In this document: positions 1 through 12,060 of the stretch, piece after piece
Layout: each line of letters begins with the position of its first letter
Numbering within the stretch: the stretch's first letter is position 1
Position numbers and translations under genes: made by a program
Assembly: GCA_030272155.1 (NCBI GenBank)
Contig: CP126204.1
Span: forward strand, 3,277,501-3,341,500
Direction: 5' to 3'
Length of the DNA: 64,000 bases
Source of the DNA: Tetradesmus obliquus
Taxonomy: Eukaryota > Chlorophyta > Chlorophyceae > Sphaeropleales > Scenedesmaceae
The notes under the pieces: model-generated
What the model saw: the letters and a program-made list of their open reading frames with translations, nothing else
Databases searched by the model: none
Told to the model about the DNA's origin: nothing

Positions 1-2
1 AG

Positions 3-805
3 GTGGCTGAGCAGCTGCAGCTGCTGAACACTGCCTATGCAACGGGCCTGCCAAGCAGCAGCAGCAGCAGCAGCAGCAACATTGTAACAGAGTCTGGCAG
101 CGGCAGCAATCTGCGGCTGGGCAATGCGGCAGCGATGGTTGCAGCTGCACGTGGGCGTGCAAAACTGCGGACTCGCAGGCGGCCTTTGGCCGCCACCACT
201 ACCAGCAGCAGCAGTGGCGGCGGTGGCAGTGCCGGACTTTGGCGATTCAGTTTGATGGATATCCGTTATACAACCAGCAGCATTCCCATGTGTGTTGGCA
301 GCAGCACCGAGCAGCACATAAAGCAGGCCTGGCGGCAGAAGCTTATCGAAGAAGGCAAGACAGTAGAGGACCGTACGCTCGTGGTTTATGTCTCAGACAT
401 AACAGCAGCGTCCTGCAAGGGCAAGGTAGCTGGTTACTCAGTGGTTTTTGGCTATGGCAGTACTCCATTTGACCTGGTGTTTTGGAAGCAGCGCAACATG
501 CAGCACCGAGATGGCGTGGTGATTGATGCGAGGTACCTGCTGCATCCTGGCATGCAGCAGGCGGGAGCAGGCATGCTGCATGGAGCTGCAAGTGGGGCAC
601 AGCTGGTGCACGAGGTGAGCCGGTTTCCTGCAGAGCAGAGCAAGTCTGTGATAGACTGCACACCGGCTGCAGTGCTGTGGCACCCACTTCAACGCAAGTG
701 ACAAGCATCTGGTGGCTTCTGGTGTGACTCGTCACACATTGTTGTCAAATCGTCATGCAATAGACGGAGACTTAAGTCTCAACGTGCAAGTGTGGTGCTG
801 ACCAG

Positions 806-900
<95 letters not shown>

Positions 901-1199
901 AGATCGGGCACTGGATGGGCCTGGTGCATACCTGGGATGGTGGCTGCCAGCCATCAGAGGCAGAAACTGACCAGGTTGATGACACGCCTGCAGAAGCACA
1001 CCCAACAAAATGGGGAGTTGACATGAGGGATGCAAGCTCAGGCTGCAGGGTCAGGGACAGCTGCGGAAACCTGCCTGGTCAGGACATGTATGAGAACTAC
1101 ATGACGTATAACAACCTGGCATGTGCGCAAAGCTTCACTGCAGGGCAGCAGGCGCGCATGCTGTACTTATTCAAAGCAGTGCGGAAGCACAGGCGGTGA
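3..1199 (+). CDS. M43-family (pappalysin-like) zinc metalloprotease, 5' end outside window
   Basis: Exons 3-614 and 903-1199 join in phase 0 to give about 302 residues; the N-terminus lies left of the window. The intron falls inside the zinc motif: exon 1 ends in His-Glu and exon 2 begins IGHWMGLVH, so splicing creates HEIGHWMGLVH, the HExxHxxGxxH site of metzincin proteases. Downstream, ENYMTYNNLACAQSFTAGQ matches the Met-turn and C-terminal part of M43 domains, and upstream text (LLNTAYATG, then GLWRFSLMDIRYTTSS) matches the region before the active site. A Ser/Gly/Ala-rich insert of about 60 residues separates those two upstream blocks and is not typical of the family. Known members are secreted or surface proteases; secretion cannot be checked here because the signal region is missing. 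The stop is TGA at 1197-1199. Confidence 0.85.
615..902 (+). repeat. Intron ending in a (CTG)n tract, splitting the zinc motif
   Basis: The donor GTGAGC is at 615. From about 811 to 902 the intron is almost pure CTG and ends CTGCAG at the acceptor. The tract takes the place of a conventional pyrimidine tract. An apparent poly-Leu reading frame through it is intronic, not protein. Confidence 0.85.
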
Positions 1200-2281
1200 G
1201 CAGGACAGCACGTTAGGGTTGAGTTCAACCGCATGGCTGGAGGCTAATGTCAAAACACAAAGAGGGCTGCCAAGTCTGTTATTTCAGGTTGCAGTAGCTG
1301 CAGCTAGGCTGCGAGTTACTGTGGACGTGGTGGTTTACAGCAAAGAAATGCAGCAGTGAAATTTCTATTGTGAATGCTGTTTGCCTGCTGTACTTGCTTG
1401 CAGCAGCTGTGAACGTTTGGCATGCTCGATGCAGCTGCAGAACAAATTGATGTCTTCGTGCTTTTTTAAATTGAGCAAGAACGATGCGGACAGTGTGATG
1501 ATGCTGACACATGTGTTGGGCTGGAATTGGCATAGTGGTTGGTTTGCAGGCCATTGATATGCAACAGCAAGAACTTTGTTGATTGGTCAGGTGCTAGATA
1601 ATGTTGCGGCTTCAGAGCAGATCTGCTGGTGTGCTGCTGATGAAGCAAGCGGTCACCGGGTGTATGTCGGCCGTACGAGTTTGATGGTGTGCAACAAGCA
1701 ACACTCAATGAGAAATGTGATGGTACATACATACAAATATACCCTGTGTTATTGAGTGCGCACTATGCTGCTGTTTTTGATGCTGGTGGGTGGCAGACTG
1801 CAGCACAGCTGTGCTGGCGCCGCACCCCCAATGAATTTTCCATCTCCAATGTTTGGGGGAAGCTGATGTGCCTGCTGCGGCAGTCAAATGCTCACGTTAC
1901 ATGCATTAGATTGAGTTTTCATTGATTTTACGTTTCGCGCAGCAGACATACTGGGACCCAGCTGCAACCTGATGCGGTCAATCCGGCAGTCAATCTGCCA
2001 GCACTGCTGTCAGCGGATGACTGATCTCTTTTGCCAGCGAGCTACGATGAAGGACGCTCGTTTGTTAAAAGTTTCTGCGTCACTTTTCCATGCCATATTC
2101 ATGCCTTCAACGTTGCTTCAAGGCTCAACGGAGCTTGTACGCGCGCGTAAACTTGTCATGACAGTGTCCTGCCTTTTCCACCTCTTCGTTTCAATAAAGC
2201 ACGCGTTTACCTGATATCCTCACCGCAAAAGGCGGGGTTGAAATCGTGAACGTGTGCTCCCGGGCTTGTGCCTTCTGTCAG
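1200..2281. other. Intergenic region between protease and IFT70 genes
   Basis: I see no convincing gene, RNA or mobile element here. It should hold the 3' UTR of the protease gene and the promoter and 5' UTR of IFT70. Short open frames lack family resemblance and splice context. Confidence 0.5.
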
Positions 2282-5200
2282 ATGGCAGCATTCGGACAGC
2301 AGCAAAGCAGGCTAGCAGAGGGCCAAATCACGCAAACAATTTACGGTCTCATCAGGGATGGCAAGTTTGGCAGTGCTATTGAACATCTTACACAGCAGCT
2401 GCAGGTGTGCAGACAGCACAGCAGATGTACAGGCTGCTGCTCCTTGGCGATGTTGTGCACAAAGGTCCCCAAGCACCATGATCGCCCAAACCTGACATCT
2501 GATGTATACCTGATGGTTTGTTACCTCTTTTTCAACGCTTGCTGCAGTTTGTTCCCGACAGCAGAGCTGCGCTATCACTGCTGGCGTATTGTCAATATCA
2601 CTCTGGGCAGTATGAGCAGGCAACATCTACGTGAGTCTGCAGCTATGTATGCGCTCCTTCAGCTGTGGAGGACTTCCTCCTACACATCCCCAAGCACATG
2701 CAGATGTAATCAATGCAGACGCGCGTCGATTAGGGCAACAATTATAGCTGCATGTACCCATTGCTGCTTTTTGTGATGCCATGCAGGTATGAACACTTAG
2801 GCCGCATATGTCCCAGCAACGACAGCTACAGACTGTACTGTGCTCAGGCTATGTACAAGGTGGGCAGCACAAACAGTGATTTACAGAGCTTCCTGCAAAC
2901 AGCTACTGCAGGAGTGCAAGCAGCAGCCCTGCTGGACACCAAACACAGTGGCAGGGACATGTGGTCAGCGGCTCACTGTTTGAAAGCACTTGTCGGCTGC
3001 AGGAGGAGTTGCCTGCTCATTAGCAGCAGGGCTATGCAGTCAGCAGGAACTTGTGTGTACGCAGTTGTTGGATGCAACATAAGGAAATGCTGTGCAACCT
3101 GGCTTCTGCCTGGCACAGGCACGGACGGTGCTCTCATAGCAGTTGTCATGCGTGCCTGCAGGCTGGTATGTATGCAGAGGCATCCAAAGCAGCAGTGCGC
3201 ATATCAAGTCCTGAGCTGGCCAGCCAGGTCAACACCCTGCTGGCAGTCAACGCTTACGAGCAGGATGACCTGCCAGGTGGGGCAGCACCAGCAGCTGAGC
3301 ATTGTTGGCAACAGCAGCTGAGAATAAGCAGGCATGTGCATGCAACACAGGCTTACATGCAGCTGCACTCCACGCTGATTGTGTTCGTGTTCATCCTGCT
3401 GCTGTTGATCTAAAAACAGCATCAGCTGTATATGATCAGCAGTTGGTCTTATGTACATGTTGTTGCCATCTGCGCTGGATGTTGATGGCAGGTTGCCGAC
3501 GGCAGCTGGACCGGTGCGTGAGCACAGCAGGCTGTGAGGTGGAAGTTGCCATCAACACGGGCTGTGTGCTGTTCAAGGAAGGGGACTATGCAGGAGCAGC
3601 AGTGAAGTTCAATGAAGCAGCAGCAATTGAGGGCTCGCAGGTGAGGGGCATGATCAAACGCTGCTGGTTGGTTTGCCTTCTTGACTTGACTTCATGATGA
3701 CTGTAATACAGCAGCTGCTGTGAAGCCAGCGAGCAACAACGTGTAATTGCATGCAGCTACTGCAGGAAAGCAAGCAGTGTTATGTGTGATGCAGAAACCT
3801 CAGTCATACACTCTCACAGAACACCACACTGCTGCTGCCTGCTGCTGTAGCCTGAGCTACAGTACAACCTGGCGCTGTGCTGCTGCAAGCTGAAGCAGTA
3901 CAGCCAAGCGCTAAAGCACCTGGCAGAGATTGTGGAGAAGGGTGTGAGGGAGCATCCAGAGTTGGGCATTGGCAGGTGGGTCGCCTCCTGCAGGAATATG
4001 CGGCATGCTGGTCTTGCCATGACATGCATGCAACTGGCAGCAGCAGCTGGTGTTGCCTATGCCACATTCGCCCATCAAAACAGCCGCAGCACCTTGCTGA
4101 GACGCACTATGCCACACATTAAATCGATGAGCCAGAAGTGCGCCCTGTTGTTAAGCACAAGGTCCAAGCGCTCAGTGCCGCACTACTGGCCTAATGGCAG
4201 TAGGGATAGCTGTTGAAAAATACTACATAAGACTGCTACTGCCTGCTGCCGCTGCAGCCAGCTGGATGGCGTGGAGGTGCGCAGCGTGGGCAACAGCCAG
4301 CTGCTCAAAGAGACTGCGCTAGTGGAGGCGTTCAACCTCAAGGCAGCAGTGGAGATTGTGATGAAGAACAACGCCGCAGCAGCAGAGGCCCTTGCGGACA
4401 TGCCACCAAGGTGACCGCATATGATGTGTTGGGTGCCATAGCATGCTGTGCTATGCTGCTAGATAGGCAGCTAAGCAAGCGGTGTTCTCAAGAAACTGTC
4501 AGACCATCATGGCAGCTGGCTTCGACAACTGTGCACAGTCACACGCAGCACATGTCTGACGCCCTCATGCCTCCACCCCTGCAGGTCTGAGTCCGAGCTG
4601 GACCCAGTTACGCTGCACAACCTGGCACTGGTGTCCATGGAGCGAGACCCGGGTGCTGGCTTCAAAAAGCTCAACTTCCTGCTAGGCAGTGGCGCCATGC
4701 CCCGCGAGACGTTTGCCAACCTGCTGCTGCTGTACTGCGCGCCGCAGCACGGCTTCTTTGACCTAGCTGCAGATGTGATGGCTGAAAATCCGGGCTACTG
4801 CAGCAGCCTGATGGACAAGGTGAGACACGTTCATGCACAAAAAACGACTAAATGCTTCGGTAAAGTCATGGCTTCTTAGCTGGTGTAGTGCCTGTGGATT
4901 GTGTGTGCTTGTGCCACGCGTGCTTTGTGGCTGTGGTTTCAATATGCTGCAACATGGGTGGTATGCGTGTATGTGTGTTGCTTGCAGGACTTGCTGGAGC
5001 TGCTGCAGTGCCTCATCAATGCGCGGCAGCAGCCGGAGGCCTCACTGCAGCAACTAGACGAGCTGGCAGGCCGCCACATAGAGGGCCTGCGCGCGCTGAC
5101 CAAGGCCATACAGGATGCACGGCTGAGCAGGAACAACGACGCCATACGGGCAGCAATACAGCAGTACGATGAGGCGTTGGAGCGCTACATACCAGGTGGG

Positions 5201-7031
5201 CTGCTCTACCTTTTTGAGAGCTATTGACTACGCATTGATGAAGCACAGCACTGTTCTGCTGCAGGCACTTGCGGCAGGCACGTTTATGTTGTCTAACAGC
5301 CAGCCTTGGGGACACATGCTGTGTGCATGGTTGGCGTGCCAGTATGCCTTGGCAGCATGCCTGCACTCATGTGCCAGCAGCAACCGTATGCACCTGACAT
5401 TCTTCTGTTTGACAAACGGGCTCACAGCGTATTGACCCCATTGCTGTTCCATGTTTGTACATCCTGCTGCTGCAGTGCTGATGGCCATGGGCTCTGTGTT
5501 CTGGGAGCGCGGCGCGTACAGCGCACTGGAGCACCTCTTCCGGCAGAGCGCCGAGTTCTGCAGCGAGCACGAAGCCTGGAAGCTCAACGTGGCACACACC
5601 TTCTTCATGCAGGTGAGAAGCACTTGTGCTGGGGCAGCAGGCTGCAGGTGCACACCAGGCACCCAACTAGCAGCACAATGCCATGCCTTGCAACCTGTCC
5701 AAGCTGGGCCACGTGTCAAAGTGCTGGGCACCGCGAGGGATGCCTGCGTTGTGCTGGATGCATGTGAGGCTAACGCTGACGTATCAGTATATACTTTTGT
5801 TCTGTGTGTCTGCAGGAAACGAAGTACCGCGATGCCATTCGCTACTACCAGCCGCTGGTGGCAGCCAATGCGTCCAACCTGCTGGGGGTGACTGCGATTG
5901 TGCTGGCCAACCTGTGTGTCAGCTACATCATGACCAGCCAGGTGCGGCCACCTTGTGCTGGCCAGCCATGGTTGCATGGATAGTATATCCTGCTGTTCTA
6001 CGAAATGGCATACTTTGGCAGCTAAAATAGTCAAGGCAGCAGCAATGGCGATGGTAGTGACTTGGTGATGTGTGCCAATCTGAATCATCTATGCCTTGGC
6101 TGGCAAAGATATGCAAAGCCATCACCATGTTCAAGTTTCAACTGTTAACTGCGGTGCTGCCCCTGGCGCTGCTGCAGAACGAGGATGCTGAGGAGCTGAT
6201 GCGCCAGGTGGAGCGTGAAGAGGAGGCAGCAGCTGCAGCAGACCCTGAGGGCCTGCAGCTGCACCTGTGCATCATCAACCTCGTCATTGGCACACTGTAC
6301 TGCTCAAAAGTGCGCGGCAGCGGAATGGTGTGGGCCACTAGCATTGGCAGTGTGCTGGGCTTGCAATACGAGCGCATGGAATCGTATGTGGTGTGGTGGT
6401 GTTTTCTGAGCAGGCAAGTGTTTTGTTGAGCTGGTGTTGACCAGTATTTTGCAACTGCGTGCCGCTGCCTGCCTGCAGGGCAACTACGAGTTTGGCATTA
6501 GCAGGATCATCAAGAGCCTGGAGCCGTACCACAGCAAGCTCAGCACAGGTGCGGCACGGAATGAGTACGCCAGTCGCGGGGTTTGTTAAATTGCCTTTTG
6601 ACTGGTGTTGGCAGCTGCAATGTTTGCCAGCCTGCGCAAATATGTGCTTTGGACACGAGCCTGCTGCCAGTCTTTGAGCAGTAGCCAAAACACAGGATGC
6701 GGCTGCTGACATTTGCTGTGTGATTGCTGCTGTGTCCCCTGTGCCGACAGACACGTGGTTCTACGCCAAGCGCTGCTTCCTGTCGCTGGCTGAGGGCCTT
6801 GCAAAGCACATGATCCCTTTCAAGGAGGCCAGCTGGCAGGAGGTGCTCACGTTCCTGCAAGATATAGAGAAGGTCGGCAAGTCCATCCCAGCCGCCTTTG
6901 CAGGAGCAGGGGCCGCAGGCGCTGGCGTGGGTGGAGGCGTGCAGCGGCGGCTGAGCAGTGAGGAAGCCACTGTGGCGAGCGAGGCGCGGCAGCTGCGTGG
7001 CATGTTATCAAAGCTGCAGCAGATGGCGTAG
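2282..7031 (+). CDS. IFT70: Intraflagellar transport protein IFT70 (TTC30/DYF-1)
   Basis: Fourteen exons join without frame conflict: 2282-2404, 2548-2630, 2787-2859, 3162-3276, 3492-3640, 3851-3975, 4258-4410, 4585-4819, 4988-5195, 5476-5612, 5816-5941, 6178-6309, 6479-6548, 6751-7031. The product is 669 residues, close to the usual TTC30 length. Landmarks of the family appear in order: LIRDGKFGSAI near the N-terminus, GCVLFKEGDYAGAAVKFNEA, HLAEIVEKGVREHPELGIG, SVGNSQLLKETALVEAFNLKAA, ELDPVTLHNLAL, NVAHTFFMQ, IVLANLCVSYIMTSQ, LCIINLVIGTLYCSKGNY and DTWFYAKRCFLSLAEG. It is built of TPR repeats and in other organisms is a core IFT-B subunit that moves cargo along cilia. Start is the ATG at 2282; stop TAG. 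No exon copies are seen in its introns, unlike most neighbours. Confidence 0.97.
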
Positions 7032-7645
7032 CTGGAGCAGCGAGAGCAGTTGCACCTGCTGGCTAGCACACGCTGCATGTTTGCAGAGCCGGGGCAGCCT
7101 GCCTTCTGCGGCAGAAGTTGGTCCATGTGACTTGCATGGCTGCAAGCGGCCATGCATGATCCAAGTCTTGACATCTCTGACCTTGAAAAGCCAATGACCT
7201 GCATGTGATGCGGCCGCGCTTGGCACGAAGTAGTTCACCATCCAAGTTGGCTGATGTTGAATTCGTGGCTATAGCCACTGCAGCCTGCTTTTGAAATAGC
7301 GCAGCCGGAAGCTCACAGCACTTTCAGCAGGAATAAATCTGTTTGTCGGTGGTTGAACACTGGCATTGATCATAGGTGCGTGTCATTGCTGTGCCAGGCT
7401 GGCACTGCCAGCAGAGCAGCTCGGTTAAATTTGAATCGTAACATGTGGACTGCTGGTTAGGGTTGCACAGCGAACGCACAACATCGCAGTTTGTACTTGC
7501 AGTGATTGCAAGAAATTCGATTGCAGGCTTGAAAATTTAATTCAGTAGAAGTGCCGTGCAGGCCGGACCGTGCTGGTCCGGAGAAACTGAAAGTACCGGG
7601 AAACCCGTTTGCTGCACCTCTGCTTGCACACGCTGGCATGAACAC
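7032..7645. other. Intergenic region, IFT70 to SAP-protein gene
   Basis: Head-to-tail spacer of about 0.6 kb. No gene or repeat is evident, and I found no clear TGTAA signal within it. Confidence 0.45.
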
Positions 7646-10600
7646 ATGGCGTTCTGGACAGCTGCTAGCAAATCAAACCAGGCACCTAGCCTGAGGCCAG
7701 CTGCTGGGCCTGCCAAGCCCCTGACAGTGCTGCTGCACTGCCCCAGTGATTTCAACACACTAGTACGCTTGAAGATCAGGCTACCAAACAACCAGCTGGC
7801 AGCAGCAGATGAAGATGATGATGAGGCTGTGGTTACTGCTAGTGCCACAGCTCTGGCACGGCTTCACAGGCTTATCATTGGAATTGAGGCCAGGTCAGCA
7901 GATGCTGCTAAGCTGTCAGTCACAGAAGTGCTGCAGCCACCAGACACGCTGCAATTGCTGTGCCAGAAGGTGAGCAGGCATAAGAAACTTTCTTTGCAAT
8001 GTGGCCTCATGTGACTTGGAAACTTGCCCCTGCAGTGATACTTGACAGCAGCACGGCACAAAACTGGACACGTGGTTTCCTGCAAGCAAAGGGCAGCACT
8101 GCAGTTGTAGCTGCAGTCCAACAACCCTGCGACATGTTGTGTTGATGTGTGAATAATCTACCTGCCTAGTGAATTGCAGCGTTGCCTACCTGTTGGATGC
8201 CTACTGTACATAGTGCATGCTGCGATCCCCACGCATGTGTGCTGCGTGTCCTGCAGGCAGTTGCTGGCAGGATGTTCAAAGGCCTGATGCCCCTCCAAGC
8301 AGCCCTGGGCTTTGTATTAGGCGATGTCAAATCCTGCATCAGCCTAACACCCCTAGGGCTCTGGGAGCAGCATGAAGCGCTGCAGACAGCAGTTGTCAAG
8401 GCTCTCACAGGCAGCAGCTGCGGCATCAGCTGCAGCAGCAGCAGGCCCAACAGTTTTGCAGGAGCAGCAGAAGTGCTTGCAGGAAACAACGCAGCAGCAG
8501 CAGCAGCTGGTGCAAAGTGGATGTGCCTCAGCAGGAACAAGCTGGTATCCTGCGACCTGCTTTCCTGCAAGCCAGGGCAGATGGCCACTGCAGCTTGTGT
8601 GGAGCTTGAAGCGCGTGCACAACCACCCAGCAAGCTGCTGCTGATGGTCAAGTCAGCAGGTAGGTGTTGGCTTGATGCTTGCAGGACAGCAACCAGCCGG
8701 CGTCATATCTAGAACGGGATGCTGCAGAACGCTTGCACAGCAACACTACAACCTCAGAAGTTGACGCTTGACCCAACGTCCGCCTTAACTGTTGCAGGTA
8801 CTGTCAAGTTCCGGCCATTCTCGCCCATGCAAGTACTGATGGCAGAAGCCAAGTCGCTGGCAGCACCACTGCAGCGCACAGACAACGATGCAGCGCTGCT
8901 GGAAGACCGCAGCAAGCTCGCTGCTGCAGCACGGCAGCTGGACGGCCGCCAAGTTGAGCTACTGCCAGATGAGCGGTGAGCAGCTTGGACTCGGAAGGTG
9001 CCTTCTGTGTGCTGTGTGACATGCTGTTGCGCAGGAAACACAAGGATGCAACGCCTTGCAATGGACCTGTGCTGTTACTAGCCTGAGAAGCAGTGAACCA
9101 TCACGGCTGTGAAACAGCAGGCACTTGGCTAAGCAGCCAAGCTGCATAATCGCAGCACAGCGTGCAGGCTGACATGTGCGGGGTTTGCTGCCGCGCAGGG
9201 TTGCATTCATCAAGTCCCTGCAGCCCTGCCCAGCTGACGCAGCAGTTCTGCAGCAGCTGTGTGACCACTGGCTGGGCTGCTACGGCCTGCTGCTGCCCAG
9301 CTGCTTCCCTTTCATGGTGGGGGTGGCTGCACACCCTGAGGCAGAGGAAGCATCACTGCAGGTGGGCTACTGCTTGTTACACACGGTGCTACTAGCACTT
9401 GTAGTACAAGTACTGAATATATATGGTGCTGGAACTGTTGCTCGCGGTTGAGAGGTGTTTGTTACTGCCAGCTGCTTTCCCCTTCACGGTGGGGGTGGCT
9501 GCACACCCTGAGGCGGAGGAGGCATCCCTGCAGGGATGGGGCCTCTGTGTGAGGTGCCATAGGGTTGATGATGATGACATGAACACAAGCAGTGGTGAGG
9601 GAGGTGGTGGAGAAAAAGAGGTCTTTCACAGGCTGCAGAACCTTTGTACATCACACACGCCCTTCACCAACTTCAGCGCATCAGCTGCCACCAACCTTCC
9701 ACTACTGACCGCTGCATCCACCGCTGCAACCTGCGCTTGCCAGGTACCTAGCTGCTGCGTGCTGACCAGTCTAGGTCTGTCCCTGCTGCCTGGCTCGGTC
9801 CCTGGAGGCAGGGAGTTTGGCAGTGCGCTACAGCAGCTGCTGCAGTCACTGCAGGGCAGTAGCCTGCAGCTGCTTGGCAGCAGCGGCTTTCAGCTGGAGG
9901 CGGCAGCTGCAGGTGGGGCTGACATGTGCGCTGTGCATCAGACCATGCAGAAAAAAATGGAGACTTATAGCAGATACAGCACATTGTTTGCTTTAAGTGT
10001 GGGCTCTTTGGCCAGCATCTCGTTTGACTGATCTTGCTGGCAAGTTATGTCGTGTGTGATGCTGCTATGAGGGTAAGTTATGAGGGTCACTGCAGGGCAG
10101 CAGCCTGCAGCTGCTTGGTAACAGAGGCCTCAAGCTGGAGGCAGCAGCTGCAGGTGCGGCTCGCATGTGCGCTGCGCATGAGGACATACTGCGGACTTCC
10201 AGCAGATGCAACACACGCGATGCTTAGAAGGGTGGGTTTTTCTGGCCACCATCTTGTTTTGCTGATCTTGCTTGCAAGCAATGTCGTGAGTGACGCTATG
10301 TTGAGGTGATGCCAACGTATGCGAATTGTCCACTAACAATTTATCACGTTCATGACCGCCTGCCTACTATGGTTTTGCTGCTGCGTTGTACAGGTGGAGC
10401 AGCAGGTGTTGGCGACAGCCTCATGCAGTTCAGCCAGCTCAGCCAAGGCGGCAGCACAGCGCCTGCAGCAGCAGAGGCTGGCGCCGCAACACTGCAGCCG
10501 AAGCAGTTCAGCATTGGCAGCAGCTGGACAACAGCCACAGACCTGAGGAAGCTGCAGGCAGCAGCAAAGGCGGAGGCGGCAGCAGCAGCTGGCAAGATTG

Positions 10601-12060
10601 GCAGTGCAGCAGTAGCAGCAGCAGCAGCCAAAGGGGCAGGGAAGCCAGCTGCTGCTGCTGCTGCTGTGCCTGCTGTGCTGACGAGTTCAGCTGCTCAGCT
10701 GCTGGGTCTGCATGAAGTAGCAGACGCATCATGCCTGGTGATTGCAGGTAGGCGGCAGCATCGGAGCACTGCTGTTTGGCAGTGCTGGACAGCCCTGGCT
10801 TATTGCAGCAGCACACTGAGAATGCTGAACTGGTCACTGCAGCTGTGGTGAGCCGACATGATACAGGCCAGCATTCCTTCATCATTTGCGCTGGTCTCCA
10901 TTCGTCATGCTGCTGCTTTGCTTGCAGGTGATGCAGTTGATGCTGGTGGCAGCGATGCTGGGTGGGGCACAGCTGGTGGCAGTGATACTGGTTGGCTTGC
11001 AGCTGGTAGCAGCAATGCTGGTTGGGGTTCAGCTGGCGGAGGTGCTGCACAGAGCGCAGCTGTACCCCGCAGGGCCAAGGCGCCCAGGAGCAGCCAAGAC
11101 TGGAGCAAACTCAGGTCATTTCTTGATGAAAAGAAGACAGAAGAGCAGGCAGCAGCTGCTGCAGCTGCAGCAAGCAGGCCTGGTGGCGGCAGCAGCAGCA
11201 GCATAGGGCTGCCAGCAGCAGCAGGTGGCAGCAAGAGCAGAGCTGCGGGTGTTGCAGCTAGGCCGCCAGTTGCAAGACTTGCAGTACCAGCAGGGCCGCC
11301 TGCTGCTCCAAAGTTTGGCAGCCGCAAGGCGGCAGCAGCCGCAGCAGCAGTGCGTAAGCCAGCAGCGGCAGCAGCGAGCAAGGCCAACATTGGGCTAGCA
11401 CTTAAAGCCAGCCTTGCTGCTGCAGCAGCAGCAGCAGCTGCTGAGGGCGGTGCTGGGGAAGGTGCAGCAGCAGCAGCAGCAGCAGCGCCTGCTGCACCTG
11501 CGCTTGCAGGACAGAAGCGGCCTGCTGCTGCTGCTGGTGCCAAGCCGCCGGCTGCTGCCAAGAAGCCAAAGGCAGCAGCAGATGGCAGCAAGCCAAAGGC
11601 AGCAGCAGGGGCCAGTAAAGCGAAAGCGGCAGCTAAGGCCACTGCAGCAGCAGCAGCAGCAGCAACAGAAGGTGCTGTGCCAATGGCTGTTGCTGATGGT
11701 GCTGAAGCAGCAGCTGCTGGCGGCACTGCCGCAGAAGGTGCAGCAGCAGGAGCAGAAGGCGCAGCAGCAGCAGCAGCAGCCAAGCGCACCAAGATCAAGG
11801 CGTCTGAGCTGGACATTGCAGCAGTGACTGCCAAGGTGCTTGCAGCGTATGCAGCTGGCAGAGGCAGCAGCCTGAAGGGCCTGAGTGTGCCAGAGATGCA
11901 GTGCTACCTGCGTGCCAATGGCCAGAGGGGTGGGCCGACTAAGAAGGCTGAGGTTGAGGCACGGCTGCTGGCACTGCTTGGGGGTGGTTCGGCTCCTGCA
12001 GCAGCAGCGGCGGCAGCAGCAGCAGCAGCAGCAGGGGCACCTAGTGAGGCAGTGGCATGA
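7646..12060 (+). CDS. Unrecognised SAP-domain protein with GW repeats and H1-like tail
   Basis: Seven exons join in consistent phase: 7646-7969, 8257-8659, 8798-8975, 9199-9361, 9639-9912, 10394-10747, 10928-12060; product 942 residues. The N-terminal 550 residues resemble no family I can name. Residues about 570-610 hold three near-tandem blocks containing Gly-Trp (AGWGTAGG, TGWLAAGS, AGWGSAGG). About residues 750-850 are Lys/Ala/Pro-rich like a histone H1 tail. Near residues 880-925 the text LKGLSVPEMQCYLRANGQ followed by GGPTKKAEVEARLLALLG fits a SAP motif, a DNA/chromatin-binding helix pair. A nuclear, nucleic-acid-binding role is inferred. Start is the in-frame ATG at 7646; another ATG slightly upstream is in a different frame. 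Introns contain copies of exons 4 and 5, and the SAP exon is repeated downstream. Confidence 0.7.
9455..9540 (+). repeat. Copy of exon 4 donor side of the SAP gene
   Basis: This stretch repeats the end of exon 4 (reading FPFTVGVAAHPEAEEASLQ) about 175 bp downstream of the original, inside the intron. In the copy the donor GTGGGC has become GGATGG. Confidence 0.85.
10085..10185 (+). repeat. Copy of exon 5 donor side of the SAP gene
   Basis: About 95 bp nearly match 9849-9945: the end of exon 5, its donor and the first intron bases. It lies 239 bp downstream, within the intron. Confidence 0.85.

Noticed and set aside
792..902. Poly-Leu reading frame through the CTG tract
   Set aside because: It is the tail of an intron; the real exon starts at 903 and restores the zinc motif.
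10905..11834. Long open frame on the minus strand, Ala-rich
   Set aside because: It is the antisense shadow of GCA-rich coding sequence of the SAP gene; no start, splice or family support.
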